A stretch of 64,000 nucleotides of DNA from Phaeobacter piscinae (GTDB taxonomy: Bacteria > Pseudomonadota > Alphaproteobacteria > Rhodobacterales > Rhodobacteraceae), in assembly GCF_002407245.1 (NCBI RefSeq), contig NZ_CP010681.1:558001-622000 (forward strand), read 5' to 3'. A model generated the notes under the pieces. That model searched no databases. It was not told where the DNA came from and worked only from the letters and a program-made list of their open reading frames with translations. Below are positions 35,963 through 45,134 of the stretch, one piece after another. Both the position numbers and the translations under genes were made by a program. Positions within the stretch are counted from its first letter, which is position 1; every line of letters starts with the position of its first letter.

Positions 35963-36823
35963 TCAGTTGGTGCAGGGAATTGGGATCTCGACCACCTCAG
36001 CGCCCCGACGGGTGCGGATGGTGCAGACCTTTTCCTGTTCGGCCTGTTGTGGTGTCTCGATCGCGCCGAGACCCAGCAGGCTGCGCTGGTCGACCTCGAT
36101 TACCGAAGCCACGGTGTCATCGCCCGCGCCCACAAGTGACAGTGACAGCCGCCCGGTGGATTGCGCCTGCGCCAGCGCGGCGACCTGTTCGGGGCGCACG
36201 GCGGCAGTCACGGTGCGCGCGATCACGGCGCCATCCAGATCGCCGCCGGCGGTCTGATCTACGGCGATGAGTTCGATATTGGTCTGGATCAGACGGGTGA
36301 ATTCGCCATTCCGGCCACCGTTCTGATCATTAAGCGAACCGGTCCAGTAGACGTCTACGTGGTCACCGGGGCGCAGAAAACCGGACACGCCGGAGGAGAC
36401 ATCAACCCGGATCGCAAAGGCGCGCATGCCTTTGGACAGGCGGGAGGTGATGCCCGCGTCTTCACCGGGTTTGGTGACCTTGACCGCCAGAATCGCCTCA
36501 TCCTTTTCCATGCGGCGCAGCACCACGCGATGATCATCGGGGTATTGCGGCGGGAACAGCGCATCCATGGTCAGGAAGGCGCCTTCGGGAATGGCATTCT
36601 CGGGCCAGCGGACGGAGCGGATGTGCTCTTTGGTCAGCCGTTCGCCGTATTTCAGTTGCGTGTTGGCGATAAAGACATCGACCAACGGAATACTCTCACC
36701 CCGTGAGGCGCGCTCGCGGGCGAGTTCGTTTTGGTAAGCGGTGATGTAGTTCTTGGCCATCATCACAGCCCCCCCAGCAAGGGCGACTCCGACAATGAGG
36801 ACAAGTCCGAATACTGCACGCAT
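35963..36823 (-). CDS. cpaB: Flp pilus assembly protein CpaB/RcpC
   Basis: Periplasmic pilus-assembly protein of 286 residues with an N-terminal membrane anchor (AVFGLVLIVGVALAGGAVMM), a SAF domain (VDVFIANTQLKYGERLTKEHI, about 48-68, and AILAVKVTKPGE), and the RcpC domain (MRAFAIRVDVSSGVSGFLRP, GDHVDVYWT). CpaB is thought to stabilise the secretin. Two C-terminal cysteines (KVCTI, PIPCTN) may form a disulfide. Start at 36823 has AGAGGT upstream; 36838 is an alternative. It follows the second pilin by 150 bases. Confidence 0.9.
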   Translation of the reverse strand: MRAVFGLVLIVGVALAGGAVMMAKNYITAYQNELARERASRGESIPLVDVFIANTQLKYGERLTKEHIRSVRWPENAIPEGAFLTMDALFPPQYPDDHRVVLRRMEKDEAILAVKVTKPGEDAGITSRLSKGMRAFAIRVDVSSGVSGFLRPGDHVDVYWTGSLNDQNGGRNGEFTRLIQTNIELIAVDQTAGGDLDGAVIARTVTAAVRPEQVAALAQAQSTGRLSLSLVGAGDDTVASVIEVDQRSLLGLGAIETPQQAEQEKVCTIRTRRGAEVVEIPIPCTN

Positions 36824-36973
36824 GGTGGTACCTCTCATCAAGGGCTGCCGACGTTGCGGGTGCAACACCGGTGCCTGGGTCGGTCAAACCGTTGCCTGAA
36901 CCGGGCGTTCTGTCCCAGTGCTGCCGCCGATGCCATTCGCCACCGGCGGACAGGACGCGTTGCCGCGCCCCGA

Positions 36974-37150
36974 TCAGCTAAACGACCAATTGGTCATATA
37001 GGCTGCCAACAGGTCGGCCAGTCCCAATGCGCCATCCTCCATAGAGGCGGCGATGAGCACAACCAACCCAACGATCGCAGCGGTCAGAACCACCCAGTCA
37101 ACGGTGACTGCGCCGTCGTCTTTGGCAATGAATTGCTTGAACCTGTTCAT
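36974..37150 (-). CDS. Second Flp family pilin, 58 residues
   Basis: A short gene, easily missed because of its 59 codons including the stop. The product starts MNRFKQFIAKDDGAVTVDWV and continues as one hydrophobic helix (VLTAAIVGLVVLIAASM) and a C-terminal tail ending NWSFS. The GAVTVDWVVLTAA block is identical to that of the first pilin, including the glycine that precedes the cut by CpaA. The usual Glu-Tyr of Flp pilins is Asp-Trp in both. A GAGGTCC lies upstream of the ATG. DNA in the cleavage region is nearly identical to flp1, so the pair arose by duplication. It may be a minor pilin; its tail differs. Confidence 0.85.
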   Translation of the reverse strand: MNRFKQFIAKDDGAVTVDWVVLTAAIVGLVVLIAASMEDGALGLADLLAAYMTNWSFS

Positions 37151-37184
37151 ACTGGACCTCGCTAACCGAAGGTTCCTTGGGCAA

Positions 37185-37216
37185 AGGGCCGCACCTTAGG
37201 CAAAAGGCGCGGCCCT
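37185..37216 (-). terminator. Stem-loop between the two pilin genes
   Basis: AGGGCCGC (37185-37192) pairs with GCGGCCCT (37209-37216). Read on the minus strand, the stem is followed by TTTGCC. It starts 25 bases after the first pilin's stop and could act as a leaky terminator that keeps flp1 mRNA in excess. Confidence 0.55.
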
Positions 37217-37240
37217 CAAACTCGTCAGGTCAAAAGCGAC

Positions 37241-37426
37241 TTAGGAGTCGGACGGACCTTTGGTGCCCAGGTAGGAGCCGGTCGCGGATGTCAGGTTCGA
37301 CGCGCCGTTTTCGATCGAGGTGTAAACAACACCTGCCAGAGCGGCCACAGCAGCGGTCAGAACAACCCAGTCAACGGTCACGGCGCCAGAGTCGTCTTTA
37401 CGGAAGTTTTTGATGAATTTGATCAT
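37241..37426 (-). CDS. flp: Major Flp family pilin
   Basis: Type IVb pilin precursor of 61 residues: basic leader MIKFIKNFRKDDSG, a cut expected after the glycine, then the hydrophobic helix AVTVDWVVLTAAVAALAGVV and a polar tail (SIENGASNLTSATGSYLGTK). Polymerised into the Flp pilus by the downstream tad machine for adhesion and biofilm growth. GGAGGGA before the ATG is a near-ideal ribosome binding site, as expected for an abundant subunit. First gene of the locus. Confidence 0.93.
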   Translation of the reverse strand: MIKFIKNFRKDDSGAVTVDWVVLTAAVAALAGVVYTSIENGASNLTSATGSYLGTKGPSDS

Positions 37427-37779
37427 GGTTCGTCCCTCCAAAGGATCTAAAAGTGTGTTTCAACCTTGCCGTACGTTTGTGAGCCTGCTCTCTCCTGCTC
37501 GGCTCTGTTCGACTTGGTGTGAAGCTATATAGCCAGCGGAGCGTGGCAGGATTTGGGCTGAAACGCGGACTCATTTGCCCTACTTTAACTTTTTGCCAAT
37601 GATCTAGTTAAGTCATTGAATTTGAACCGTTATTATTTTTACTTCTTATCAACACCCGTGGCTCTGGGGCGGCAGATCTTGGTAAATATGGCAAATCCGC
37701 CAGAATCTGGGCCGCAAATCTGGATTTTTACCGGTGCTTCGGCGAGTCTCGGTGGCGAAAACAGAGGCAGAGCAGCCCC
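37427..37779. other. Divergent intergenic region between flp and the lytic transglycosylase gene
   Basis: 353 bases, AT-rich at 37560-37660, so the pilin promoter is expected here. A dyad CAATGA/TCATTG (37597-37602 with 37613-37618) and a CTATATAG (37525-37532) are visible. No CtrA full site (TTAA-N7-TTAA) was found, although two TTAA half-sites are present. No gene seen. Confidence 0.5.
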
Positions 37780-38709
37780 ATGAGTCTTTGGCGATCCATT
37801 TCTGGCCGTTTGGCGGCCTTTACGTCGGCGAGTCGGCGCAAGCCTCCCAGTGTTGGTTGCGCGGGTGGGCATGTGGACTGTTGGTCGCGCAGGGTTGCCG
37901 CAGCGCTTGCGGCCTCGGCTGTGATCTCGACCACCAGCGCTGACGAGAGCGGCGCGCAGACGGTTGAGAAAGCCGCACCAGCGCCTTTCCCTAAGTTTGA
38001 GGCGAAGCGCGTACGCCCGCCCAAGCCCGGCACCAAACAGCGGATCAAGATACAGATCGAGACGCCCGCCAATATCCCCGCGCCGCCCGCCGCCACGGAG
38101 GCGGTCGCGCCTGCCGCACCGCATAAGGGGCGCTATACCGGGTTCTGGGCAGAGATCTCCGACAGTCTGGCAGACGGCGGTCCCGGTCGCCTGGCCAAGG
38201 CGCTGCGGGCGCTGGATGGGGACACGCCGGTGGCGGCGCCCCGGCTGCAACTGATGCAGGAGATTGCCACTGCACGCGGCGTGCAGATCCTGACGGCCAG
38301 TGTGGGGACTGATGTCTCTCCGGCATTGGTGCTGGCGGTGATTGCCGTGGAATCGGCAGGCAAGGCCGAGGCGGTCAGCAGTGCAGGCGCGCAAGGATTG
38401 ATGCAGCTGATGCCGGACACTGCGGCGCGGTTTGGGGTCAGTAACGCCCTGGACAGTGGCGAGAACATCGCGGGCGGGGTGAAATACCTCAACTGGCTGA
38501 TGGGAGAGTTCAACCGTGATCCGGTTCTGGTGCTCGCGGGATACAATGCTGGCGAGGGCTCTGTGCGCAGCCATGCAGGCGTGCCGCCCTTTGCCGAGAC
38601 GCGTGATTACGTGCCCAAGGTGCTGGCGGCGTTTCAGGTGGCGCGCAGCCTGTGTATGACTCCGCCGGAGCTGATCACCGATGGTTGTGTGTTTCGCCGG
38701 GTGAAGTAG
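37780..38709 (+). CDS. Lytic transglycosylase (SLT domain)
   Basis: A 309-residue periplasmic murein transglycosylase. The SLT domain covers about residues 170-290: the catalytic Glu191 in AVIAVESAGKAEA, then SSAGAQGLMQLMPDTAARFG and LAGYNAGEGSVRSHAGVPPF, which are the three family motifs. The first 60 residues (arginine-rich start, then AAALAASAVISTTSA) may form a long signal region, followed by a Pro-rich stretch to about residue 115. It is divergent from the pilus genes and could open the cell wall for the secretin, though no operon links them. Confidence 0.88.
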   Translation: MSLWRSISGRLAAFTSASRRKPPSVGCAGGHVDCWSRRVAAALAASAVISTTSADESGAQTVEKAAPAPFPKFEAKRVRPPKPGTKQRIKIQIETPANIPAPPAATEAVAPAAPHKGRYTGFWAEISDSLADGGPGRLAKALRALDGDTPVAAPRLQLMQEIATARGVQILTASVGTDVSPALVLAVIAVESAGKAEAVSSAGAQGLMQLMPDTAARFGVSNALDSGENIAGGVKYLNWLMGEFNRDPVLVLAGYNAGEGSVRSHAGVPPFAETRDYVPKVLAAFQVARSLCMTPPELITDGCVFRRVK

Positions 38710-38847
38710 ACCAGAAGGGTGCCAAATCCCATGGCGCCGCTGTTTTTCGAAAAATTGTTAAGGTTTCACCGCCGGGATCATGTTTCTGCCCGATTTGGCT
38801 GATTTATCGCGAACATATTCTACCTGAAGTGATTGTGGAGACAGGCA

Positions 38848-39351
38848 TTGGATTTAGGGATTGATCCGTCGGCTTTGGCCGCAGGTTCGCATGCGGCGAC
38901 TGACAATATTATCATGTTCGGCACCATCGCATTTGTTGGCTTTTTCGGGCGCTTGCTGTTTGTGGCCTTCGGGCCGGGGCTGGCGAGTGCCAACCCGCTC
39001 AGCAATTTTTCCGGCTATGGGCATATTCTGGTGGCGGTGGCGCTGTTTGCCGGTGCGCTGCATCTGTCGGGCAAGACGGTGAAGGCGCAGGTGCTGTTCA
39101 ACCGCCATCTGGTTGATCCGGTACTGGTCACCGTGTTGGGACGCGACAGCTGCGATCAGAATGGTGATGACTACTGTGTTATCGTGTTCGAGCAGGACCG
39201 GGAGATGAGCGTCAACTGGTACGACAAACGCGTCCATATGTATGAGTTGCTGAATGCGGCGGAGTTGCCGTTGTGGTCCTCCTTGCGGCCACAGGGGCGG
39301 CCACGGGGGCGGCCGACTGCGACGCCACCGGCCAAGTTTGCAGGTGCGTGA
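38848..39351 (+). CDS. Membrane protein of unknown function
   Basis: A 167-residue protein I cannot assign. TTG at 38848 is chosen because GGAG lies seven bases before it; a TTG at 38833 would add five residues. Two membrane helices are visible (about 23-44 and 56-73). A soluble part follows with CDQNGDDYCVIVFEQDREMSVNWYDKR in pieces, holding a Cys pair, and a Pro/Arg-rich tail (RPQGRPRGRPTATPP). It lies between the transglycosylase and the scoB gene, which converges on it. Confidence 0.55.
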   Translation: MDLGIDPSALAAGSHAATDNIIMFGTIAFVGFFGRLLFVAFGPGLASANPLSNFSGYGHILVAVALFAGALHLSGKTVKAQVLFNRHLVDPVLVTVLGRDSCDQNGDDYCVIVFEQDREMSVNWYDKRVHMYELLNAAELPLWSSLRPQGRPRGRPTATPPAKFAGA

Positions 39352-39359
39352 CAGAAAAA

Positions 39360-39386
39360 CGGCCCGTCAGATGATCTGGCGGGCCG
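39360..39386. terminator. Hairpin between convergent genes
   Basis: CGGCCCG-T-CAGA and TCTG-G-CGGGCCG pair over 12 positions (one G-U) with a TGA loop, followed at 39392 by TTTT on the plus strand and by TTTTTC on the minus. It lies between the 167-aa membrane protein gene (plus) and scoB (minus) and probably terminates both. Confidence 0.6.
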
Positions 39387-39413
39387 CGTCGTTTTGAGGG
39401 TGCCTTGCGGCGA

Positions 39414-40043
39414 TCAGTTGACGATGGTCGCCTGAGTTGCGGCGCGCAGCTCATCCTCGCTGACGCCCTCGGCGGTCTCAACGATCTTCAAACCGCCCTC
39501 GACCACATCCAGCACGCCAAGGTTGGTGATGATGCGATCCACCACGCCTTTGCCGGTCAGGGGCAGGGTGCAGTCTTTCAGCACCTTGCTGTCGCCGTGT
39601 TTGTTGGTGTGGTCCATGACCACCACCACGCGGCCGACGCCTGCGACCAGATCCATCGCGCCGCCCATGCCCTTCACCAGCTTGCCGGGGATCATCCAGT
39701 TCGCCAGATCACCGTTTTCGGCGACTTCCATCGCGCCGAGGATCGCCATGGCGATCTTGCCGCCGCGGATCATCGCGAAGGATTGCGCGCTGTCGAAATA
39801 GGCGGTCTGGGGCAGTTCGGTGATGGTCTGCTTGCCGGCGTTGATCAGGTCGGCATCCTCTTCGCCCTCAATCGGGAAAGGGCCCATGCCCAGCATGCCG
39901 TTTTCGGACTGCAAGGTCACGTTGACGCCGTCGGGGATGTGGTTGCTGACCAGCGTCGGAATGCCGATGCCGAGGTTCACATACCAGCCGTCCTGCAGTT
40001 CCTGTGCCGCGCGGGCGGCCATTTGATTGCGGTCCCATGCCAT
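39414..40043 (-). CDS. scoB: 3-oxoacid CoA-transferase subunit B
   Basis: Beta subunit of a succinyl-CoA:3-ketoacid-type CoA-transferase, 209 residues. The catalytic glutamate is in the [10 protein letters not shown] segment (about residues 50-52), and [10 protein letters not shown] is the family N-terminal motif. With subunit A it moves CoA between succinate and acetoacetate, supporting ketone or polyhydroxybutyrate use. Its start is 12 bases after the scoA stop. Confidence 0.92.
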   Translation of the reverse strand: MAWDRNQMAARAAQELQDGWYVNLGIGIPTLVSNHIPDGVNVTLQSENGMLGMGPFPIEGEEDADLINAGKQTITELPQTAYFDSAQSFAMIRGGKIAMAILGAMEVAENGDLANWMIPGKLVKGMGGAMDLVAGVGRVVVVMDHTNKHGDSKVLKDCTLPLTGKGVVDRIITNLGVLDVVEGGLKIVETAEGVSEDELRAATQATIVN

Positions 40044-40055
40044 ATCGCGGTCTCC

Positions 40056-40781
40056 TTACTGTGCTGCGGGGCGCGTGGTGCGCTGTTCGATGCGTTTCTC
40101 GTGATCGCCTTGGATGATGCGATGCACATAGATGCCGGGCAGGTGGATCGCATCGGGGTCAAGACTGCCGACGGGGACGATTTCCTCAACTTCCGCAACG
40201 CAGATCTTGCCGCAGGTGGCGGCAGGCACGTTGAAATTGCGGGCGGTCTTGCGGAACACCAGATTGCCGGTCTCATCGGCCTTCCAGGCCTTGACGATGG
40301 CGAGGTCGGCAAAGATGCCTTCTTCCATGATGTAGTCTTCCATGGCGCCATTTTCGCCGGTGGGGAACTGTTTCTCCATCTTGCCCTCGGCAATGACGGT
40401 GCCCACGCCAGTCTTGGTGAAGAAGCCGGGAATGCCTGCGCCACCAGCGCGCATACGTTCCGCCAATGTGCCTTGCGGGTTGAACTCCAGCTCCAACTCA
40501 CCGGAGAGATACTGGCGCATGAATTCCGCGTTTTCGCCGACGTAGGAGGAGATCATCTTCTTCACCTGCTTGGTCTGCAGCAGGATACCGATGCCGAAAT
40601 CATCAACGCCCGCGTTGTTGGAGGCGAAGGTCAGATCCTTGGTGCCTGCGTCCTTGATCGCATCAAGCAGCAGTTCCGGAATACCGCAGAGCCCGAACCC
40701 GCCTGCGGCGATGAACATGCCATCGTGCAGCACACCGTCCAGCGCCTCGGCAGCGTTGGAATAAACCTTTTTCATATCCAT
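40056..40781 (-). CDS. scoA: 3-oxoacid CoA-transferase subunit A
   Basis: Alpha subunit of the same enzyme, 241 residues. GGFGLCGIPELLLDA near the N-terminus and SSYVGENAEFMRQYLSGELE are family signatures, as are FFTKTGVGTVIAEGK and FRKTARNFNVPAA. Subunit sizes and the A-B order match SCOT heterodimers, not the fused eukaryotic form. Preceded by a 253-base region to topA, where the promoter should be. An acetoacetate role is inferred from family; a 3-oxoadipate transferase is less likely but not excluded. Confidence 0.92.
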   Translation of the reverse strand: MDMKKVYSNAAEALDGVLHDGMFIAAGGFGLCGIPELLLDAIKDAGTKDLTFASNNAGVDDFGIGILLQTKQVKKMISSYVGENAEFMRQYLSGELELEFNPQGTLAERMRAGGAGIPGFFTKTGVGTVIAEGKMEKQFPTGENGAMEDYIMEEGIFADLAIVKAWKADETGNLVFRKTARNFNVPAATCGKICVAEVEEIVPVGSLDPDAIHLPGIYVHRIIQGDHEKRIEQRTTRPAAQ

Positions 40782-41034
40782 CTCCCATGATCATCAGCCA
40801 GGTTGGCAAAGTTCTGACGCCCGCCGGGGACAGAGTCAACGATACGGAGAAAGACACGTATTTCTACGGACAGCGGTGCAGAGCATCGGATGGGGCGGCA
40901 CAGCGCGACGCGTCAGCGGCGCCATGCCCAACGGGTCGAGACCCGTCGCAAGACGGGGCTGACCAAGCGGGAGTTTACTAGGCAGGAGCGGTTGGGCCGG
41001 CGCAGTTTGGGAGAGTCGGCCAGCGGCGGGCGGG

Positions 41035-43737
41035 TTACCCCTCGTCGCTGCTGGTCTCGGCCTTCTTTTTCGCTGCGGGCTTTTTCGCGGCGGGTTTCTT
41101 CGCCGCTGTCTTTTTGGCGGTGGCCTTTTTCGGGGCTGCCTTCTTTGCCTGAGCCTTCTTCTTGGCGCCGGATTTGCCAGCTTTCTCGGTGATCAGCTGC
41201 ACGGCCATCTCGACTGTGACATCCTTCGGCTCGACGTCCTTGGGCAGGGTGGCGTTCACCTTCTCCCATTTGACATAAGGCCCGTAACGCCCGTCCATGA
41301 TGCTGATGGCACCGCCGCTTTCGGGGTGATCGCCCAGCTCTTTCAGCGCCTTGGCCGCGGCGCGGCGTCCGCGACCGGGGTTGGCGCGTTTCTCCGCCAG
41401 CATTTCCACCGCGCGGTTCATGCCGATCTCAAAGACGTCGAGCGTTTCCTTGAGGTTCACGTAAACCGGCTTTTCCTCGTCGGGTTTCTGATGCGCAATA
41501 TAGGGACCAAAGCGCCCCAGATTGGCCTGAATCGCGCCGCCCTCAGGGTGCTGGCCAATCTCGCGGGGCAGGGTCAGCAGGGTGACCGCCTGTTCCAGCG
41601 TGACCTCATTCGGACCCCAGCCCGGCAGGAAATCCTTGCCTTGTTTGGGCAGAGAGGAGCGTGGCGGTTTCTTGTTCTCGGGCGTGGCTTCACCGCGCTG
41701 CACGTAAGGCCCGAAGCGACCGGATTTCAGGTGGATCTCATCCCCATCGTCCTCGCCCAGAACACGCTCGTAGCCTTCCGCGCCCTCCCCGGAAATGGGG
41801 CGGGTGTAGTTGCATTCCGGGTAGTTGCCACAGCCGACAAACCCGCCGGTGCGCGAGGTTTTCAGATGCAGCTGACCGGCGCCGCATTTGGGGCAGATGC
41901 GAGGATCCACGCCATCTTCGCGCGGCGGATACAGCTGCGGCGCCAGCGCGTCATCCAGCACATCCAGCACTTCGGTGATGCGCAGGTCGGAGGTCTCAGA
42001 GATTGCGGCGGAGAAATCGCGCCAGAACCGGCTCAACAGATCCTTGTAGTCGCGGTCCCCGGCGCTGACGTCGTCCAGCTCACCTTCCAGATTGGCGGTG
42101 AATTCATACCCCACGTAGGTGCGAAAGAAGTTCAGCAGGAAGATGGTGACGATCCGGCCCTTATCCTCGGGGAACAGGCGGTTCTTGTCCTTGCGGACAT
42201 ATTCGCGGTCCTGAATCGTGGTGATCACAGAGGCATAGGTGGAGGGGCGACCGATGCCCAGCTCTTCCATGCGTTTGACCAATGTCGCCTCGGTAAAGCG
42301 GGGCGGCGGCTGGGTGTGGTGCTGCAGGCCCAGAACCGCCTTGTCGTCTGACAGGATGGCGCCACCTGCGTCGGCTTTCTCCGCCTGCGCGGCCAGGGAT
42401 GCCGCGAATTTCAGCGACTCGCCCTGCATGATCTGCGGCAGGCGCTTGTCGTCATCGTCAACAACATCATCGCGGCCTTCTTCGTAGACACGCAGGAAGC
42501 CGTCGAACAACATCACCTGACCGGTGGCGCGCAGCACCACCTGACGGTCGTCAGAGCCGATATCAACCGTCGTTCGCTCCAAACGGGCGCCTTCCATCTG
42601 GCAGGCGAGGGTCCGTTTCCAGATCAGATCATAAAGCTTGCGCTGGTCATCCTCGGAGACTTTCAAGCTCTTGGCGTCGCGGCTCATGTCGGTGGGGCGG
42701 ATACATTCATGCGCCTCTTGCGCATTCTTGGCCTTGTTCTTGTAGATCCGGGGTGATCCCGGCACATATTCGGCGCCGTAGCGCTTGGCGATTTCGGCGC
42801 GCGCCTCTTGCACTGCCTCTGGCGCCATGTCGATGCCATCGGTCCGCATATAGGTGATGTAGCCTGCCTCATAGAGGCGCTGCGCGGCGTTCATGCACTG
42901 TTTCGCGCCCATGCCGAATTTGCGGCTGGCTTCCTGCTGCAGGGTGGAGGTCATGAAGGGCGCTGATGGATTGCGGGAGGCGGGTTTCGCCTCGACCGAT
43001 TGCACGGTCAGGGACCGGCTGGCAACGGCTTGCACCGCCAACTCGGCCGCGGTGGAATTGGCCAGCGCATATTTGTCCAACTTGTCACCGCCGAGAACCG
43101 TCAAACGGGCCTCGAACTCCTGTCCGCGCGGTGTCGCGAGGCTTGCCTTCACGGACCAATATTCCTGTGGGTTGAACGCCTCGATCTCCATCTCACGCTC
43201 AACAATCAGGCGCAGGCAGACCGACTGCACCCGCCCGGCAGATCGGGCGCCGGGCAGCTTGCGCCAGAGCACCGGCGAGAGGTTGAAGCCGACCAGATAG
43301 TCCAGCGCTCGGCGAGCCAGATAGGCCTCCACCAGCGGCATATCGACCTGTCGCGGGTTCTTCATCGCCTCGGTCACCGCTTCCTTGGTGATGGCGTTGA
43401 AGGTCACCCGGCTCACCGGGGTATCTTTCTTGATCGAACGGCGTTTGGTCAGCGCTTCCTGCAGGTGCCAGCTGATCGCCTCGCCTTCGCGGTCAGGGTC
43501 AGTTGCGAGGATCAGGGCGTTGTCGTCTTTCAGCGCATCGGCGATGGCCTTGACATGTTTGCGGCTGTCGGCGCCGACCTCCCAGGTCATTGCAAAATCA
43601 TCGTCGGGTTCGACGGACCCGTTTTTGGCAGGCAGGTCGCGCACATGTCCGTAAGAGGCCAGAACCGTGTAGTCGGAGCCAAGATATTTGTTGATTGTCT
43701 TGGCTTTAGCTGGGGATTCTACAACGACAACGGGCAT
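41035..43737 (-). CDS. topA: DNA topoisomerase I
   Basis: Type IA topoisomerase of 900 residues that relaxes negative supercoils. The Toprim domain starts at once (MPVVVVESPAKAKTINKYLG, with Glu7), and DPDREGEAISWH is the second Toprim motif. The catalytic tyrosine is in GYITYMRTDGIDM. After the core comes one four-Cys zinc ribbon (ICPKCGAG, GCGNYPECNYTRPI), then three C-terminal GRFGPYV-type repeats, and a Lys/Ala-rich tail of about 45 residues that should bind DNA. ATG at 43737 gives the exact family N-terminus. It follows dprA by 113 bases. Confidence 0.96.
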   Translation of the reverse strand: MPVVVVESPAKAKTINKYLGSDYTVLASYGHVRDLPAKNGSVEPDDDFAMTWEVGADSRKHVKAIADALKDDNALILATDPDREGEAISWHLQEALTKRRSIKKDTPVSRVTFNAITKEAVTEAMKNPRQVDMPLVEAYLARRALDYLVGFNLSPVLWRKLPGARSAGRVQSVCLRLIVEREMEIEAFNPQEYWSVKASLATPRGQEFEARLTVLGGDKLDKYALANSTAAELAVQAVASRSLTVQSVEAKPASRNPSAPFMTSTLQQEASRKFGMGAKQCMNAAQRLYEAGYITYMRTDGIDMAPEAVQEARAEIAKRYGAEYVPGSPRIYKNKAKNAQEAHECIRPTDMSRDAKSLKVSEDDQRKLYDLIWKRTLACQMEGARLERTTVDIGSDDRQVVLRATGQVMLFDGFLRVYEEGRDDVVDDDDKRLPQIMQGESLKFAASLAAQAEKADAGGAILSDDKAVLGLQHHTQPPPRFTEATLVKRMEELGIGRPSTYASVITTIQDREYVRKDKNRLFPEDKGRIVTIFLLNFFRTYVGYEFTANLEGELDDVSAGDRDYKDLLSRFWRDFSAAISETSDLRITEVLDVLDDALAPQLYPPREDGVDPRICPKCGAGQLHLKTSRTGGFVGCGNYPECNYTRPISGEGAEGYERVLGEDDGDEIHLKSGRFGPYVQRGEATPENKKPPRSSLPKQGKDFLPGWGPNEVTLEQAVTLLTLPREIGQHPEGGAIQANLGRFGPYIAHQKPDEEKPVYVNLKETLDVFEIGMNRAVEMLAEKRANPGRGRRAAAKALKELGDHPESGGAISIMDGRYGPYVKWEKVNATLPKDVEPKDVTVEMAVQLITEKAGKSGAKKKAQAKKAAPKKATAKKTAAKKPAAKKPAAKKKAETSSDEG

Positions 43738-43850
43738 AAATTCGTAAACCTCTATGGGACGGGCTGCGGGCGCTCTATGGCGGGGCAACATGTGGGGTGC
43801 AAGGGGAGATTGTCAATCCGGCTTCGAATGACAATGGGCTGTTGCGTCAA

Positions 43851-45089
43851 TCAGCGCTGGGATTTGGGGGCCGGTGCGCCCTGTGGCTCCCGGTCGAAAT
43901 CCCCCCGGATCAGGAGGCCGCCAGCCGCACGGGCGACGTCGCCGGAGAGTTCCAGTTCGGTGAGCGCCGGGGCCAGATCGCGTGACGTGACTGCCAGGTC
44001 GCGGACCAGCTGATCTTCTGCCGTGGGAACAGGGCCAAGACGGTCGAGGATCCGCTGGTGCAGCGCTGCGGTCTCGCGCAGATCGCGCTGCGGCGGCGGG
44101 GGAGGGGGCAAATCCGTGAGGCGGGCGCTGGCCGCGGCCTCCGGCGGGGGCACCGGCCGGTCGGAGAGTTCGGCCACCACGCGGTGCGACAGATCCATCG
44201 GCGGCAGCGCCTCGATCACGTCCTGCGCGTTGCGCACCAGCTGGGCGCCGTCGCGGATCAGAATATTGCAGCCCGCAGCCCGCGCATCAAACGGGTGGCC
44301 GGGCACTGCCAGCACGTCGCGGCCCAGGTCCAGCGCGTCGCGTGCGGTGATCAGCGAACCGGATTTGGCGGCACCTTCCACCACCACCACAGCCTGAGCA
44401 GCGCCGGCAATGATGCGGTTGCGGGCCGGAAAATGCCGCGCGCGGGGGGACATGCCCATTGGGTGTTCGGAAATCATCACGCCTTGTTCGGCGATATCCC
44501 CGGCCAACCGGGTGTTTTCAGTTGGGTAGATCACATCGACACCGCCCGCCATCACGGCGCAGGTTCCGGTGCGCAGGGCGGCCATATGGGCGGCGGTATC
44601 AATGCCGCGCGCCAGTCCTGAGATGACGCAATACCCGGCCTCGCCCAACTCCCGGGCTAGGGCGCGGGCCATGCGAACGCCAAGTGAGGAGGCATTGCGC
44701 GCGCCGACAATGGCGATGGTGGGCTGGTTCAGATGCGCCGGGTCCCCCATGGCCCACAGCAGGGGCGGGGCATCGCGCAGCGCGGCCAGATGGGATGGGT
44801 AATCGGCCTCCCCAAAGCACAAAAGCCGCGCATTGGCGGCTTCTGCGGCCGTGATTTCGGCCAGTGCCGCCTCAGCAGAGCATATTTTATACCCTTTAAC
44901 GCCAGCGGCGCGTGCCATTTCAGGCAACGCGGACAGCGCGTTCTGCGCTGATCCATATTTCGCGAGGAGACGGTGAAACGTCACCGCGCCAACACGTCTT
45001 GAGCGCAAAAGACGGAGCCAGGAAATCCGAGTATCTTCCGTGGTGGGTGGGAGTGGGGGGTGAGTGGAAGAATGTGCTTCTTCGGTCAT
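43851..45089 (-). CDS. dprA: DNA processing protein DprA
   Basis: Single-strand DNA binding protein that loads RecA on incoming DNA in transformation, and needed by recipients of gene transfer agents in related bacteria. The 412 residues hold an N-terminal helical region, the Rossmann-like DprA core (IAIVGARNASSLGVRMA, GLARGIDTAAH, YPTENTRLA, FPARNRIIAG, AAKSGSLITARDALDLGR, VPGHPFDARAAGCN) and a C-terminal winged helix (about 345-400). A CtrA-like site lies 46 bp upstream of the start. Next on the strand is topA. Confidence 0.94.
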   Translation of the reverse strand: MTEEAHSSTHPPLPPTTEDTRISWLRLLRSRRVGAVTFHRLLAKYGSAQNALSALPEMARAAGVKGYKICSAEAALAEITAAEAANARLLCFGEADYPSHLAALRDAPPLLWAMGDPAHLNQPTIAIVGARNASSLGVRMARALARELGEAGYCVISGLARGIDTAAHMAALRTGTCAVMAGGVDVIYPTENTRLAGDIAEQGVMISEHPMGMSPRARHFPARNRIIAGAAQAVVVVEGAAKSGSLITARDALDLGRDVLAVPGHPFDARAAGCNILIRDGAQLVRNAQDVIEALPPMDLSHRVVAELSDRPVPPPEAAASARLTDLPPPPPPQRDLRETAALHQRILDRLGPVPTAEDQLVRDLAVTSRDLAPALTELELSGDVARAAGGLLIRGDFDREPQGAPAPKSQR

Positions 45090-45134
45090 CCTGCGCTCCG
45101 CCTTGTTGCAAGACTATGATTAGCTCTTGAGTGG

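Noticed and set aside
37598..37617. CtrA or sigma-54 site before flp
   Set aside because: TTAA half-sites are not spaced by seven bases, and no GG-N10-GC pattern with the right context was found; only a weak dyad remains.
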